Assembly (NCBI RefSeq): GCF_027925385.1
Contig: NZ_AP027142.1
Span: forward strand, 310,001-374,000
Direction: 5' to 3'
Length of the DNA stretch: 64,000 nt
Source: Methylocystis iwaonis
Lineage (GTDB): Bacteria > Pseudomonadota > Alphaproteobacteria > Rhizobiales > Beijerinckiaceae
The notes beneath the pieces are model-generated. The model searched no databases. It was not told the origin of the DNA and saw only the letters and a list, made by a program, of their open reading frames with translations. The translations under genes were made by a program, and so were the position numbers. This document shows, in pieces, positions 43,698-52,123 of the stretch. The stretch's first letter is position 1. Each line of letters begins with the position of its first letter.

Positions 43698-44274
43698 GAC
43701 GCGCTCGACGCTCCGCCGCGCCTTCGCGCTCGTCCTTCTCTACGCCGCGGCGACCCTCGTCGGCGGCGTGATCTTCGTCGCGCTGCTGCGCGCGGCGCTG
43801 GCTTTCCTCGGCCCCGGCGTCATGTTCTACCGCGGCGTCGGCGCGCTCATTGTCGACTTCTTCCTGCTGATCGTGCTGGTTGCAGCGGCGGCCGCGCGCC
43901 TGCCGCGCCGTTTCGGGATCGACGGCGCCGACGCGCTCGGCGCTGCGATCGTGGCGACATCGCTTCTCCTCGCGGCTTTCGTTCTGGGACCGATCACCGC
44001 CGATCGATCGATCTCGGTTTTCATGTTGTCGCAGTTCGACGCCGCCGATCGTCCATTAACGGGCGCGGAAGCGCGCGACGCCTTTGTGCGCGTCTATGTG
44101 GACGATTGGGCGCAGATTGACCGGCGGCTGAAGGAGCAGGCGCTCTCCGGCAATCTCGAACAGGGGCCGGAGGGCTGGCGTCTGACCGCGCAGGGCCGCG
44201 CCTTCATGAAGACCGCACGCGCCCTGTCGTCGATCTTCGGCGGCGACCCGCGCTTCGTCGGGCGCAAGAATTAG
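43681..44274 (+). CDS. Membrane protein of unknown function
   Basis: A 197-residue protein with four hydrophobic segments in the first 120 residues (FALVLLYAAATLVGGVIFVALL, GVGALIVDFFLLIVLVAAAAA, ALGAAIVATSLLLAAFVLG) and a soluble C-terminal region ending SIFGGDPRFVGRKN. I do not recognise the family. Its start lies within the final codons of the preceding large membrane gene (17-base overlap), so they are translationally coupled and probably act together at the membrane. The C-terminal part (WAQIDRRLKEQALSGNLEQG) reads like a winged-helix or small regulatory segment but without proof. Confidence 0.7.
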   Translation: MTQMTETRSTLRRAFALVLLYAAATLVGGVIFVALLRAALAFLGPGVMFYRGVGALIVDFFLLIVLVAAAAARLPRRFGIDGADALGAAIVATSLLLAAFVLGPITADRSISVFMLSQFDAADRPLTGAEARDAFVRVYVDDWAQIDRRLKEQALSGNLEQGPEGWRLTAQGRAFMKTARALSSIFGGDPRFVGRKN

Positions 44275-44670
44275 GAGAAGGGGCCGTAACAGTTCTCGCT
44301 GCGAAGCCGCTGACTCTGGTCGAATCGCCGCCGCACGGACAGTTTCTGAGCACTGGTTTGCCAGAAATTCACTCGTCGACAAACCTCCGAGGCGGCCTCG
44401 TCCTTCGAGACGCGAGCTTTGCTCGCTCCTCAGGAAGAGGCCTAAGTGTTTGGCGTAGATGCAGAAACACCTCATGCTGAGGAGCCTGCGCAGCAGGCGT
44501 CTCGAAGCACGAGGGGAGTCAACGCCACTTATCGGCCGCCGCATGTCCGCGCCCTCTCACGTGCCGCAAAATTGCCTGTGCGTGAATCGCGCCGCCGGCC
44601 GCCCCGTCTTTGACTTGCCCCGCCGCCCTTGGCTACAAGCCTCCCTCCCTTCACGGAGAGAGGCGAGCAT
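44275..44670. other. Gap before tex with R3 repeat
   Basis: A 396-base gap. Bases 44381-44527 are an R3 repeat. The remaining sequence includes the tex ribosome site (GGAG near 44655). No gene was recognised. Confidence 0.6.
44381..44527. repeat. Palindromic repeat R3, copy a
   Basis: AAACCTCCGAGGCGGCCTCG opens the element, followed by TCCTTCGAGACGCGAGC, GCTCGCTCCTCAGGA, then CTCATGCTGAGGAGCCTGCG and GCGTCTCGAAGCACGAGG. The GAGACGCGAGC and GCGTCTCGAAGC parts are mirrored. Copy b is at 52629-52769 with near-identical sequence. Confidence 0.9.
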
Positions 44671-47004
44671 ATGGCGTCGATCGTCGAGCGGCTGAGCGAG
44701 GAACTTGCGGCGAAACCTTGGCAGGTGGAGGCTGCGGTCGGCTTGCTCGACGGCGGTTCGACAGTGCCCTTCATCGCGCGCTACCGTAAGGAGGCGACGG
44801 GCCAGCTCGACGATACGCAGCTTCGCAAGCTGGAAGAACGGCTGCGGTATCTTCGCGAGCTCGAAGAGCGCCGCAAGGCGATTCTCGAGTCGATCGACTC
44901 GCAGGGCAAGCTCGACGATGCGCTGAGGCGCGTCATCATGGAGGCTGACAATAAGGCGCGCCTCGAAGATATTTATCTGCCCTTCAAGCCCAAACGTCGC
45001 ACCAAGGCGCAGATCGCCATCGAAGCCGGCCTCGCGCCGCTTGCCGAGGCGCTGCTCGCCGCGCCCGATAAAGACCCGAAGGCTCAGGCGGAAGCCTTTG
45101 TCAACGCCGAGAAGAATGTCGCGACCGTCGAAGCGGCGCTGGAGGGCGCGCGCGCCATTCTCGTCGAGCGCTTCGCGGAAGACGCCGACCTCATCGGCGC
45201 GCTGCGCGAAACCCACTGGCAGCAGGCGGTTCTCAAATCAAAGCCGCGCGAGGGCAAGGAAGCCGCCGGCGCTAAATATTCAGATTACTTCGAGTTCTCC
45301 CAGCCCATCTCCAAGCTTCCCTCACACCGCATCCTCGCGCTGTTCCGTGGCGAGAAGGAGGAGATGCTGGAGCTCGAAATGGCGCCGGAGGCGGAGCCCG
45401 GTCTCGGGGGCTATGAGAGCCGCATCGCGCGCCGCTATCAGATCGAGGATCGCGGCCGGCCCGGCGATAAATGGCTCACCGATACGGCGCGCTGGGCGTG
45501 GCGCACAAAGATCGAGCTGCATCTTTCGGTCGACGCGCGATCGCGCCTGTGGCGTCTCGCGGAAGACGAAGCGATTCGCGTTTTCGCCGAAAATCTGCGC
45601 GATCTTCTGCTCGCCGCGCCGGCTGGCGCGCGCGCGACCCTCGGCCTCGACCCGGGCTTTCGCACCGGCGTAAAGGTCGCCGTCATCGACGCCACCGGCA
45701 AGATCGTCGCCACCACCCCCATCTATCCGCACGAGCCGCAGCGGCGCTGGGACGAATCGATCGCGACGCTCGCGAGCCTGGCGCGCCAGCACAAGATCGA
45801 ACTTATCGCCATCGGCAATGGCACGGCCTCGCGCGAGACGGATAAGCTCGCGAGCGAGCTAATCTCCAAGCATCCGGAGTTGAAGCTCACCAAGATCGTC
45901 GTGTCGGAGGCGGGCGCCTCGGTTTATTCGGCTTCCGAATACGCCTCCAAGGAACTCCCCGACCTCGATGTGACGCTGCGCGGCGCCGCCTCCATCGCGC
46001 GACGTCTGCAGGACCCGCTCGCCGAACTCGTGAAAATCGAGCCCAAATCGATCGGCGTCGGGCAGTACCAGCACGACCTTTCCGAGATGAAGCTGTCGCG
46101 CGCGCTCGACGCGGTGGTCGAAGACTGCGTGAACGCCGTCGGCGTCGACGTCAACACGGCTTCCGCCCCGCTGCTCGCGCGCGTGTCGGGCCTCGGCGAG
46201 ACGCTCGCCGCCAATATCGTCGCGCATCGCGACGCCAACGGGCCTTTCCGCACGCGCGCGGAATTGAAGAAGGTGCCGCGCCTCGGCCCCAAGGCCTTCG
46301 AGCAAAGCGCCGGCTTCTTGCGCATCATCGACGGCGACGATCCGCTCGACCGCTCGGGCGTGCACCCGGAAACCTATCCGCTGGTGCGTCGCATCCTCGA
46401 CGCGGCGAAGACCGACATCAAATCGCTGATCGGCAATACGAATGAATTGCGCAAGCTGAAGCCCGCGCAATTCGCCGACGAGACTTTCGGCGTGCCAACC
46501 GTCACCGACGTGCTGGCGGAATTGGAAAAGCCCGGCCGCGATCCGCGCCCCGCCTTCAAGACCGCGACCTTCCAGGAGGGCGTCGAGACGCTCAACGATC
46601 TGAAGCCCGGCATGGTCCTGGAGGGCGTCGTCACCAATGTCGCGGCCTTCGGCGCCTTCGTCGACATCGGCGTGCATCAGGATGGTCTGGTGCATATTTC
46701 GGCCCTGTCGAAGGAGTTCGTCAAAGACCCGCGCAGCGTGGTGAAGCCCGGCGACATCGTGAAAGTGAAGGTCATGGAGGTGGACGCGCCGCGCAAGCGC
46801 ATCTCGCTCTCCATGCGCCTCGACGACGCTCCGGGCCAGCAGGGCAAGGGCGGGCAAAGCGGCGGCCCCGGCCGCGATCAGGGACGCCCGCGCGGGCCGC
46901 AGCAATTCACCTCGGCGCCGAAGGGCGGCAAGCCGGCCGGCAATAGCCCCGGCGGACTCGGCGAAGCGCTGCTGGCGGCGATGAAGCAGAAGGGCGGGCG
47001 TTAA
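44671..47004 (+). CDS. tex: Tex-family RNA-binding transcription accessory protein
   Basis: A 777-residue protein with the complete Tex layout: helical N-terminal part ([20 protein letters not shown] and [15 protein letters not shown]), a YqgF-like RNase H fold ([19 protein letters not shown]), helix-hairpin-helix motifs (LNKKV-type region [19 protein letters not shown]), and a C-terminal S1 domain ([20 protein letters not shown], then [19 protein letters not shown]). It binds nucleic acids and influences transcription and stress survival. The last 60 residues are Gly/Gln-rich and disordered. The ATG at 44671 follows a GGAG-type site. It converges with the diacylglycerol-kinase-like gene, and the two stop codons overlap. 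Confidence 0.95.
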   Translation: MASIVERLSEELAAKPWQVEAAVGLLDGGSTVPFIARYRKEATGQLDDTQLRKLEERLRYLRELEERRKAILESIDSQGKLDDALRRVIMEADNKARLEDIYLPFKPKRRTKAQIAIEAGLAPLAEALLAAPDKDPKAQAEAFVNAEKNVATVEAALEGARAILVERFAEDADLIGALRETHWQQAVLKSKPREGKEAAGAKYSDYFEFSQPISKLPSHRILALFRGEKEEMLELEMAPEAEPGLGGYESRIARRYQIEDRGRPGDKWLTDTARWAWRTKIELHLSVDARSRLWRLAEDEAIRVFAENLRDLLLAAPAGARATLGLDPGFRTGVKVAVIDATGKIVATTPIYPHEPQRRWDESIATLASLARQHKIELIAIGNGTASRETDKLASELISKHPELKLTKIVVSEAGASVYSASEYASKELPDLDVTLRGAASIARRLQDPLAELVKIEPKSIGVGQYQHDLSEMKLSRALDAVVEDCVNAVGVDVNTASAPLLARVSGLGETLAANIVAHRDANGPFRTRAELKKVPRLGPKAFEQSAGFLRIIDGDDPLDRSGVHPETYPLVRRILDAAKTDIKSLIGNTNELRKLKPAQFADETFGVPTVTDVLAELEKPGRDPRPAFKTATFQEGVETLNDLKPGMVLEGVVTNVAAFGAFVDIGVHQDGLVHISALSKEFVKDPRSVVKPGDIVKVKVMEVDAPRKRISLSMRLDDAPGQQGKGGQSGGPGRDQGRPRGPQQFTSAPKGGKPAGNSPGGLGEALLAAMKQKGGR

Positions 47005-47381
47005 AAAGAGGCGATCGCATAGGGCGCGAAGACGCTCGCGCCGATCGCCGCCGCTCCCAGCGCCGCAATCAGAACGGCGCCGGCGGCGACGTCCTTCGCC
47101 TTCTCGACCTCGGGATGATGCTGCGGCGAGACGACGTTGCAGACATGTTCGAAGGCGGTGTTCACCGCCTCGGCCACCCAGACGATCGTCACCGCGGCAA
47201 AGAGCCAGCGCCATTCCTCGGGCCGGACCTTATAGGCAAGCCCCGCCGCCACAACGCCAATGGTTGCGCCGGCGTGAAGCCAGGCGTTGTGCTGGGAACG
47301 CAGCATGAAGCCTAGCCCCGCGAAAGCATAGGAAAAACTTTTCAACCGCGCCTGCGGCGAAAAGGCGCCCGGCTTTTTCAA
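47001..47381 (-). CDS. Diacylglycerol kinase-family membrane enzyme
   Basis: A 126-residue protein of the small trimeric DgkA/undecaprenol kinase family. Motifs are [19 protein letters not shown] at the N-terminal helix, [14 protein letters not shown] carrying catalytic Glu and Asn, and [21 protein letters not shown] with the metal-binding residues. Three membrane helices are visible. The GL-FMLRSQ-N pattern is closer to the Gram-positive-like undecaprenol kinase branch than to E. coli DgkA. Its start overlaps the stop of the winged-helix gene (ATGA), so the regulator and kinase are co-translated. It phosphorylates a lipid alcohol, either diacylglycerol or undecaprenol. Confidence 0.88.
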   Translation of the reverse strand: MKKPGAFSPQARLKSFSYAFAGLGFMLRSQHNAWLHAGATIGVVAAGLAYKVRPEEWRWLFAAVTIVWVAEAVNTAFEHVCNVVSPQHHPEVEKAKDVAAGAVLIAALGAAAIGASVFAPYAIASF

Positions 47382-47752
47382 GGGCTGGCTCTCCCCGAAT
47401 CGCGGACGCTCGCCATGGCGGATGCTTTGCCGGCGTCGTCGACCAGGCGTTCGAGCACTTTGAGATATTCGGAAAAGCGTTTGCGTCCCGGGCTTGTGAT
47501 GCGGCAGGTCGTCAGAGGGCGATTCTCCTCCAAACGCTTATCGATGACGATGAGTCCGTCTTCCTGCAGCACGGCGAGATGGCGGCTGAGATTGCCGTCG
47601 GTCAGGCCGCAAAGGCGTTTGAGCTCCGAGAAAGGCAAGCCCTTCGGAAAAGAGAGGAGCGCGGTCAGAAGGGCGAGGCGCGCCTTCTCGTGGATGACGC
47701 GGTCGAGGCCCTCATAGGCGAAACGTCCTTTCTCGGCCTCGTGCCGCGGCAC
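47378..47752 (-). CDS. Winged-helix transcriptional regulator
   Basis: A 124-residue regulator of the winged-helix HTH_34-like type: RLALLTALLSFPKGLPFSELKRLCGLTDGNLSRHLAVLQEDGLIVIDK spans the helix-turn-helix and wing (given as a landmark, GLTDGNLSRHLAVLQEDGLI being the core). Family members are typically encoded with a small membrane protein or enzyme. Here its stop overlaps the start of the lipid-kinase gene, which is the obvious partner. No effector-binding domain is present. The start at 47752 has no strong ribosome site. Confidence 0.85.
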   Translation of the reverse strand: MPRHEAEKGRFAYEGLDRVIHEKARLALLTALLSFPKGLPFSELKRLCGLTDGNLSRHLAVLQEDGLIVIDKRLEENRPLTTCRITSPGRKRFSEYLKVLERLVDDAGKASAMASVRDSGRASP

Positions 47753-47912
47753 TGTCTCCTCCGTTACTCGCGACCGGGGCGCCCCTGGCCACCTGCCTGG
47801 CCAAGTCTCCGCCTAAGCTTTGCGTGGCAAAGTATGCGGCGGCCTGGGCGCGCGTCAAGCGCGCGCGGGCCCATGTCAGGGCGCGGAATTCGGGTAAACA
47901 AACCCTCCGCAG

Positions 47913-47958
47913 CCGCGTCATGCCCGCGCTTGTCGCGGGCATCCACGCCGGGACATGA
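47913..47958. repeat. Palindromic repeat R6, copy a
   Basis: CGCGTCATGCCCGCGCTTGT followed by CGCGGGCATCCACGCCGGGACATGACG. The same palindrome occurs in inverted orientation at 48017-48052, and a related shorter one (CGTCATGGCCGGGCTTGTCC then TGGCCATGACGG) sits at 27196-27228. Confidence 0.75.
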
Positions 47959-48000
47959 CGACACGCGGGGAGAAGAAGCGGCGTTGGTCCTCTCATATTC

Positions 48001-48308
48001 TTAAGCTTTCGGCGCGGCGTGGATGGCCGCGACAAGCGCGGTCATGACGCGGGGACACGCGCGGTTCATTCTCTGAAAGTAATGGTCCCGCTCGACGCCG
48101 TCATAGCGGCCGGTCTTCAAGCAGCAGCGCTTGAAAGCTTTTCATGGAGCCGCAGGGACAGGGATCGGCGCGGCCGAGCTTTTCCACGAGCTCCTTATCG
48201 CCGTGAATGATTCGCGCGCCGCGCTTCACATGGGTTTCGGAGTTGAAGCCCTTACGGCGTTTGGACGTGCGCTCGAAAGCAGGCGAAGTTGTCTAAAATT
48301 TTCGGCAT
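48001..48308 (-). pseudogene. Frameshifted SEC-C zinc-motif protein gene
   Basis: On the minus strand, one frame reads [20 protein letters not shown] and then [16 protein letters not shown], a SEC-C motif start (PCPCGS). It would then terminate early ([14 protein letters not shown]). If one base near 48133 is skipped, the reading becomes [20 protein letters not shown], which completes the SEC-C Cys-Cys signature. A second change of frame is needed near 48293 to reach the ATG at 48308 (MPKIL), otherwise translation would need a GTG inside. The gene looks broken by two small indels or carries sequence errors; the 3' end runs into the R6 palindrome. SEC-C proteins are small zinc proteins linked to translocation or metal use. 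Confidence 0.6.
48017..48052. repeat. Palindromic repeat R6, copy b (inverted)
   Basis: GCGTGGATGGCCGCGACAAG followed by CGCGGTCATGACGCGG, the reverse complement of the core of copy a at 47913-47958. The two copies face each other across 58 bases. Confidence 0.7.
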
Positions 48309-48338
48309 AATCGCCTCCCCTATGCATTTTGAGAAAAA

Positions 48339-48412
48339 TGGAGCGGGTGAAGGGAATCGAACCCTCGTATTCAGCTTGGAAGGCTGCTGCTCTACCATTG
48401 AGCTACACCCGC
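48339..48412 (-). tRNA. tRNA-Gly (anticodon TCC)
   Basis: On the minus strand the gene starts GCGGGTGTAGCTCAATGG at 48412, contains an anticodon loop CTTCCAA with TCC at 48378-48380, a T-arm GAGGGTTCGATTCCCTT, and ends CACCCGCTCCA. The seven-pair acceptor stem (GCGGGTG with CACCCGC) is perfect and CCA is encoded at 48339-48341. It decodes GGA. Confidence 0.96.
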
Positions 48413-48584
48413 GACCCTTTTTCTATGCCAAGCCGCGCGCCGCTTTGCAACGGCGAATCCGTCGCGCGGGCTGCGCGCATTTATCTATTTGACAGCGCCG
48501 CCGGAGCCCACTAACCCGAGCGCCCGATGGTCAATCAACAGGCGGGCGTTCCAACGCTGCCCCTTTCGTAAGGATCAACGAACC

Positions 48585-48947
48585 GTGGCCAAACCGGAAC
48601 TCGGCGCCAAGCGCCAATGCCAGTCCTGCGCAACGAAATTCTACGACCTCAACAAGAGCCCGATCGTCTGCCCGAAGTGCGGGACGATCTTCCAGATCAC
48701 CGCGCTTTCGCGCGCGCCCGGCCGCGTGGAGGAGGAAGAGAGCGAGGTCGAGAAGGAGGGCGTGGAAACCGTGTCGCTCGACGAGGTCGAGGAGAGCGAG
48801 AATGCGGCCGAGACGCTCGATGTCGATGAAGACGTTGAGATCGACGACGCCGGCGACGACGACACCTTCCTCGAAGAGGAAGAGGGCGAGGACGACGACG
48901 TCTCCGGCCTCATCGACGGCGACATCGAGACCGACGACGAGGGGTGA
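48585..48947 (+). CDS. FYDLN-acid zinc-ribbon protein (TIGR02300 family)
   Basis: A 120-residue alphaproteobacterial protein: KPELGAKRQCQSCATKFYDL then NKSPIVCPKCGTIF form a four-Cys zinc ribbon around the diagnostic FYDLN, followed by a very acidic tail rich in Asp and Glu (EDVEIDDAGDDDTF, EEEEGEDDDVSG). Function is unknown; the ribbon suggests nucleic-acid or protein contact. The GTG at 48585 with AAGGA ten bases upstream places the conserved AKPELG at the N-terminus; the frame is open further upstream but without support. A strong terminator follows. Its neighbour upstream is the tRNA gene on the other strand. Confidence 0.92.
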   Translation: MAKPELGAKRQCQSCATKFYDLNKSPIVCPKCGTIFQITALSRAPGRVEEEESEVEKEGVETVSLDEVEESENAAETLDVDEDVEIDDAGDDDTFLEEEEGEDDDVSGLIDGDIETDDEG

Positions 48948-48991
48948 GCGTCGCGCCCCTTTCGGGCGCCCCGCAAACAGCCAACAAAAAA

Positions 48992-49017
48992 CCCGCGGCG
49001 AGCGCCGCGGGTTTTTT
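48992..49017 (+). terminator. Rho-independent terminator of the FYDLN gene
   Basis: CCCGCGG-CGAGCG-CCGCGGG stem followed by six T residues, 45 bases after the stop. A run of A before the stem makes it potentially bidirectional, also shielding the neighbour from the IS transcript. Confidence 0.88.
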
Positions 49018-49040
49018 GTTTGGGCTAGAGCGGATTCGTC

Positions 49041-49682
49041 TTAAACCGGCTCATATCCAGCGGCGGCGAAGAAATTTGCGCATTCAGCGGGGGAGAACTC
49101 CTTCAGCAATGCGCCGATCCTGTTCCATAGGGCGTCGACGGTCCGCTCCGCGGCTTTGCGGAGCAGAGCTTTGAGTTTGGAGAAGGCCTTCTCGATCGGA
49201 TTGAAATCGGGACTGTAGGGCGGAAGATAGAGCAGCGTCGCGCCGGCCGCCTCGATGGCCTTGCGCACGCCGGCGCCCTTGTGGCTCCCCAGATTGTCCA
49301 TCACGACAATGTCGCCCGGCGAGAGCGTCGGAACGAGAACCTGATCGACATAAGCCTGGAACCATTGACCATTGATCGGGCCGTCGAGAACCATCGGCGC
49401 CGTCATTCCAGTCAGGCGCAGGCCGGCGACGAATGTCGTCGTCTTCCAATGCCCATGCGGAACGCTGGCGCGCAGCCGCTCGCCTTTCGGCGCGCGCCCG
49501 TTCTTGCGCGCCATATTGGTCGTGGTCCAGGTCTCGTCGATGAAGACGAGCTTTTCGGGATCGAGATCGAGCTGGTTGTCGAACCAGGTTTCGCGCCGCT
49601 CCTTCACATCCCGCCGGTCCTGCTCGCTCGCATGGGCGGTCTTTTTTTGTAGGTTAGACCGCAGCGGTCGAGAAAGCCCCAC
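49041..49682 (-). CDS. IS630 transposase, DDE catalytic part (orfB frame)
   Basis: The catalytic half of the transposase. The acidic triad is visible: [11 protein letters not shown] (first Asp), [14 protein letters not shown] (second Asp), and [20 protein letters not shown] (final Glu), the IS630/Tc1-mariner arrangement. Upstream it overlaps the helix-turn-helix frame by 79 bases. It has no own ribosome site and is expected to be made only as a fusion with the first frame after a -1 shift at 49642-49648. All catalytic residues are present, so it should be functional. Confidence 0.92.
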   Translation of the reverse strand: MGLSRPLRSNLQKKTAHASEQDRRDVKERRETWFDNQLDLDPEKLVFIDETWTTTNMARKNGRAPKGERLRASVPHGHWKTTTFVAGLRLTGMTAPMVLDGPINGQWFQAYVDQVLVPTLSPGDIVVMDNLGSHKGAGVRKAIEAAGATLLYLPPYSPDFNPIEKAFSKLKALLRKAAERTVDALWNRIGALLKEFSPAECANFFAAAGYEPV

Positions 49683-49987
49683 AGCGTCGCTCGGCTTGCC
49701 TTGATCCCGCGTTCGGCGAGGAGCCGTTCCAGCAGTTCGCTGATGGTCAGGTCCGGCGTCGCCTCGATCAGCGCCAGCAGGAAATCGCGGTGCGGGTCGA
49801 GCTTGCAGCGTTTCGGCTGTCCCTGCTTGCGTGCGCCGCGCTCGCCGCTCTGGCGCGCGCGGCGAACCCAGACGATCGCGGTCGCATCACCGACCCCGAA
49901 ACGCGCCGCCGCCTGACGCGCCGAAAGCCCCTTCAACGCGACGTCGATCACTCGGTCGCGCAAATCCTGGCTGTAGGCTCGAGCCAT
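49604..49987 (-). CDS. IS630 transposase, N-terminal DNA-binding part (orfA frame)
   Basis: A 127-residue frame with helix-turn-helix motifs: [40 protein letters not shown] and [13 protein letters not shown] are typical of IS630-family N-termini. After YKK the frame enters A AAA AAA G (minus strand, 49648 down to 49642); slipping back one base continues into the catalytic frame as [13 protein letters not shown]. The unshifted product ends soon after (RASRTGGM) and might act as an inhibitor, as in other split transposases. Confidence 0.9.
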   Translation of the reverse strand: MARAYSQDLRDRVIDVALKGLSARQAAARFGVGDATAIVWVRRARQSGERGARKQGQPKRCKLDPHRDFLLALIEATPDLTISELLERLLAERGIKASRATLWGFLDRCGLTYKKRPPMRASRTGGM

Positions 49988-50079
49988 CTTCCTCCTCCGT
50001 CATGCACATGACGTAAGGAATCAGTCTTTCGCCGATTCGGGAATCCTCTCTTGAATCGGAAAATGACGAACCCGCTCTA

Positions 50080-50188
50080 GCGCGCTTTCCGCTCGCATGG
50101 AATCACGCGAGCGGAAAGCGCGCAGAGTCAAAAAATTGGAGCGCATTCTTATCGCAAAAGTCTATCAACTTTTGCGGAATGCGCTCTG
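50080..50188. repeat. Palindromic repeat R5, copy b
   Basis: A perfect 17-bp stem GCGCGCTTTCCGCTCGC with its complement (50080s to 50122), then a second hairpin GAGCGCATTCTTATCGCAAA mirrored by TTTGCGGAATGCGCTC up to 50186. It lies immediately right of the IS630 element and left of the mucR stop. Confidence 0.85.
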
Positions 50189-50195
50189 GGAACGG

Positions 50196-50603
50196 TTATT
50201 TGCCGCGACGGCGGCGCTGCTGGCCCAGGCCCATCTCTTTGGCGAGATTGGAGCGCGCCTGGGCGTAATTGGGGGCGACCATCGGATAATCGGCCGGCAG
50301 GCCCCATTTCTCGCGATATTCCTCGGGGGAAAGGCCGTATTGCGTGCGCAGATGACGCTTCAGGGATTTGAACTTCTTACCGTCTTCCAGACAGATGATG
50401 TAGTCGTTCGTCACCGAGCGCTTGGGCGCGATGGCGGGCTTCGGCGGCTCGGCCGGGGCGGCGGCGACGCTGGAGCCGACGCGCTGCAACGCATTATATA
50501 CTTCGCTGATGAGCTGAGGCAGATCGGAGGCTGGCACGGAATTGTTGCTGACATAGGCCGATACAATGTCCGCGGCGAGTTCGATATTGTTGGGCAGGTT
50601 CAT
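50196..50603 (-). CDS. mucR: MucR/Ros-family transcriptional regulator
   Basis: A 135-residue regulator. The C-terminal zinc-finger-like domain contains [20 protein letters not shown], followed by [20 protein letters not shown] and [17 protein letters not shown], the MucR signature. The finger positions are Cys71, Asp74, His84, Gln88 and Tyr89, where Ros has Cys, Cys, His, His, His; MucR proteins with Asp at the second place are known, but loss of both distal histidines is unusual. MucR controls exopolysaccharide, motility and cell-surface genes by binding AT-rich promoters, often including its own; the upstream 150 bases are AT-rich. The ExoR-like gene and manC-type gene make a regulatory link plausible. 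Confidence 0.92.
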   Translation of the reverse strand: MNLPNNIELAADIVSAYVSNNSVPASDLPQLISEVYNALQRVGSSVAAAPAEPPKPAIAPKRSVTNDYIICLEDGKKFKSLKRHLRTQYGLSPEEYREKWGLPADYPMVAPNYAQARSNLAKEMGLGQQRRRRGK

Positions 50604-50977
50604 TTAAGGGCGCCTATTGCGTCACGTGGGGACCCTGAGAGGGCTGGCGTCTTCTCTCGGGAAGCGTCGCCGCTTCAAATAGCTCGGACAAAACCTTTTA
50701 CGCGACGGGCTTTATCGAACAGGCGAAGACTAAACGTCAATTTATGCCATTTATCCCCGTCCATCAAGAATTATGCTCCATTAAATTTAGGTCATCTCAT
50801 TTACGCCATATGTTTCTCTTTCGAGCGCGCCGCAGCAGCGCAGAGCCGCCCAGAATCGCAAAGTCTTGAGCCCGTCCATGGGACGAACAGGCGAAGATCG
50901 GCCTAGATGAGGTTATGGAGGATGGTTATTGAGCAGTAACACAATGCCTTGCCTGTTCGACTCGACTTGGAGCCGCA
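50604..50977. other. Divergent intergenic region with AT-rich block
   Basis: A 374-base region between mucR and the acuI-like gene. Bases 50728-50815 are AT-rich (repeated ATTTA/TTTATGCCA-type sequence), a likely promoter and MucR-binding zone. Nothing else was recognised. Confidence 0.55.
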
Positions 50978-51964
50978 ATGTCCACTTTCAGGGCCGTACG
51001 AATTGATGTCCAGTCGGGCGCCCAGAGCGCCGATTATGTGGAGATGACAGAGGACGAGCTAATGCCCGGCGACGTCGATCTCGCGGTGCTCTACTCGGCG
51101 ATCAATTACAAGGACGGTCTGGCGGTGACCGGAAAAGCCCCGGTGGTGCGCCGCTTTCCGATGATTCCGGGCGTCGATCTCGCCGGGCGGGTCACCCGAT
51201 CGGCGCATGCGGGTTTTGCGCCGGGGGACCTCGTCGTCGCCACGGGCTGCGGCTTGGGCGAGGCGCATTTTGGCGGCTTCGCGCAGAAGGCGCGGCTCCC
51301 CGGCGAATGGTTGGTCAAGCTCCCCGGCGCGTTGACGCCCGCGCGCGCGATGACGATCGGCACGGCGGGGCTCACCGCCATGTTCTGTCTTTTCGCGCTC
51401 GAGCGGCATGGCCTCTCGCCCGCTGACGGAATGGCCGTGGTCTCCGGCGCCTCGGGCGGCGTCGGCTCCTTCGCCGTCGCCCTCCTGGCGCAGGCCGGCT
51501 GGCGCGTCGCCGCCATCACCGGGCGTCCCGCCGAGGCCGATTATCTGAGATCCATCGGCGCGGCCGAAATATTGACGCGGGAGGATTTTTCGTCCCCCGG
51601 CAAAGCGCTGCAAACCCAACGCTTCGCCGCCGGCGTCGATACGGTCGGCGGCGCCACGCTGGCGAATATGCTTGCGCAGACCCGGTTCGACGGCGCGATC
51701 GCCGCCTGCGGCAATGTCGGCGGCATGGATCTGCCCGCGAGCGTCGCGCCTTTCATCCTGCGCGGCGTGTCGCTGCTCGGCGTCGAAAGCGTTCGGCCAA
51801 GAATAAATTTGCGCCGCGAAGCCTGGGCGCGGCTCGCGACAGACCTGGACGTCGCGATGATCGACGCCATGTGTGAGATAATCCCCTTCGATCAGGCGCT
51901 GGAGAGGGCGCGCTCGATCGTCGGCGGGAAGATACGCGGGCGGGTCGTCATCGAGATGCGCTGA
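50978..51964 (+). CDS. acuI: AcuI/YhdH-type acrylyl-CoA reductase
   Basis: A 328-residue MDR reductase close in pattern to YhdH/AcuI, which reduces acrylyl-CoA to propionyl-CoA with NADPH. Landmarks are SAINYKDGLAVTGKAPVVRR, PMIPGVDLAGRV, AHFGGFAQKARLPGEWLV, and the nucleotide loop VVSGASGGVGSFAVALLAQA, then GVDTVGGATLANML and FILRGVSLLGVESV. All of these are strongly conserved in AcuI. It may protect from toxic acrylyl-CoA formed in propionyl-CoA metabolism, which fits the EMC pathway that yields propionyl-CoA. A ribosome site GGAG lies just upstream. It is divergent from mucR. Confidence 0.88.
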   Translation: MSTFRAVRIDVQSGAQSADYVEMTEDELMPGDVDLAVLYSAINYKDGLAVTGKAPVVRRFPMIPGVDLAGRVTRSAHAGFAPGDLVVATGCGLGEAHFGGFAQKARLPGEWLVKLPGALTPARAMTIGTAGLTAMFCLFALERHGLSPADGMAVVSGASGGVGSFAVALLAQAGWRVAAITGRPAEADYLRSIGAAEILTREDFSSPGKALQTQRFAAGVDTVGGATLANMLAQTRFDGAIAACGNVGGMDLPASVAPFILRGVSLLGVESVRPRINLRREAWARLATDLDVAMIDAMCEIIPFDQALERARSIVGGKIRGRVVIEMR

Positions 51965-52123
51965 GCGTCGCTTCGACCAATTGTCGCAGCGCCGCCCGAC
52001 GCCTCGACGAACGCATTCGCTTCGGTTGTAATCGGCTTTCGGCCGCCGAGCGGATCGCGCTCCCGGACCGCGCTCTTGGACCGTTTAGCTTTTCATGCCC
52101 TCGGGGCGCCAAAGGTAGGACGC

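Larger units (their letters stand above)
49028..50077 (-). mobile_element. IS630-family insertion sequence, apparently intact
   Basis: A 1050-base element bounded by imperfect inverted repeats: GAGCGGATTCGTCTTAAACC at the left and, read inward from the right end, GAGCGGGTTCGTCATTTTCC. Both ends are flanked by TA (49026-49027 and 50078-50079), the target duplication of IS630. It holds two overlapping frames for a DDE transposase joined by a -1 frameshift at a run of seven A residues. It is inserted directly beside an R5 repeat. Confidence 0.92.
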
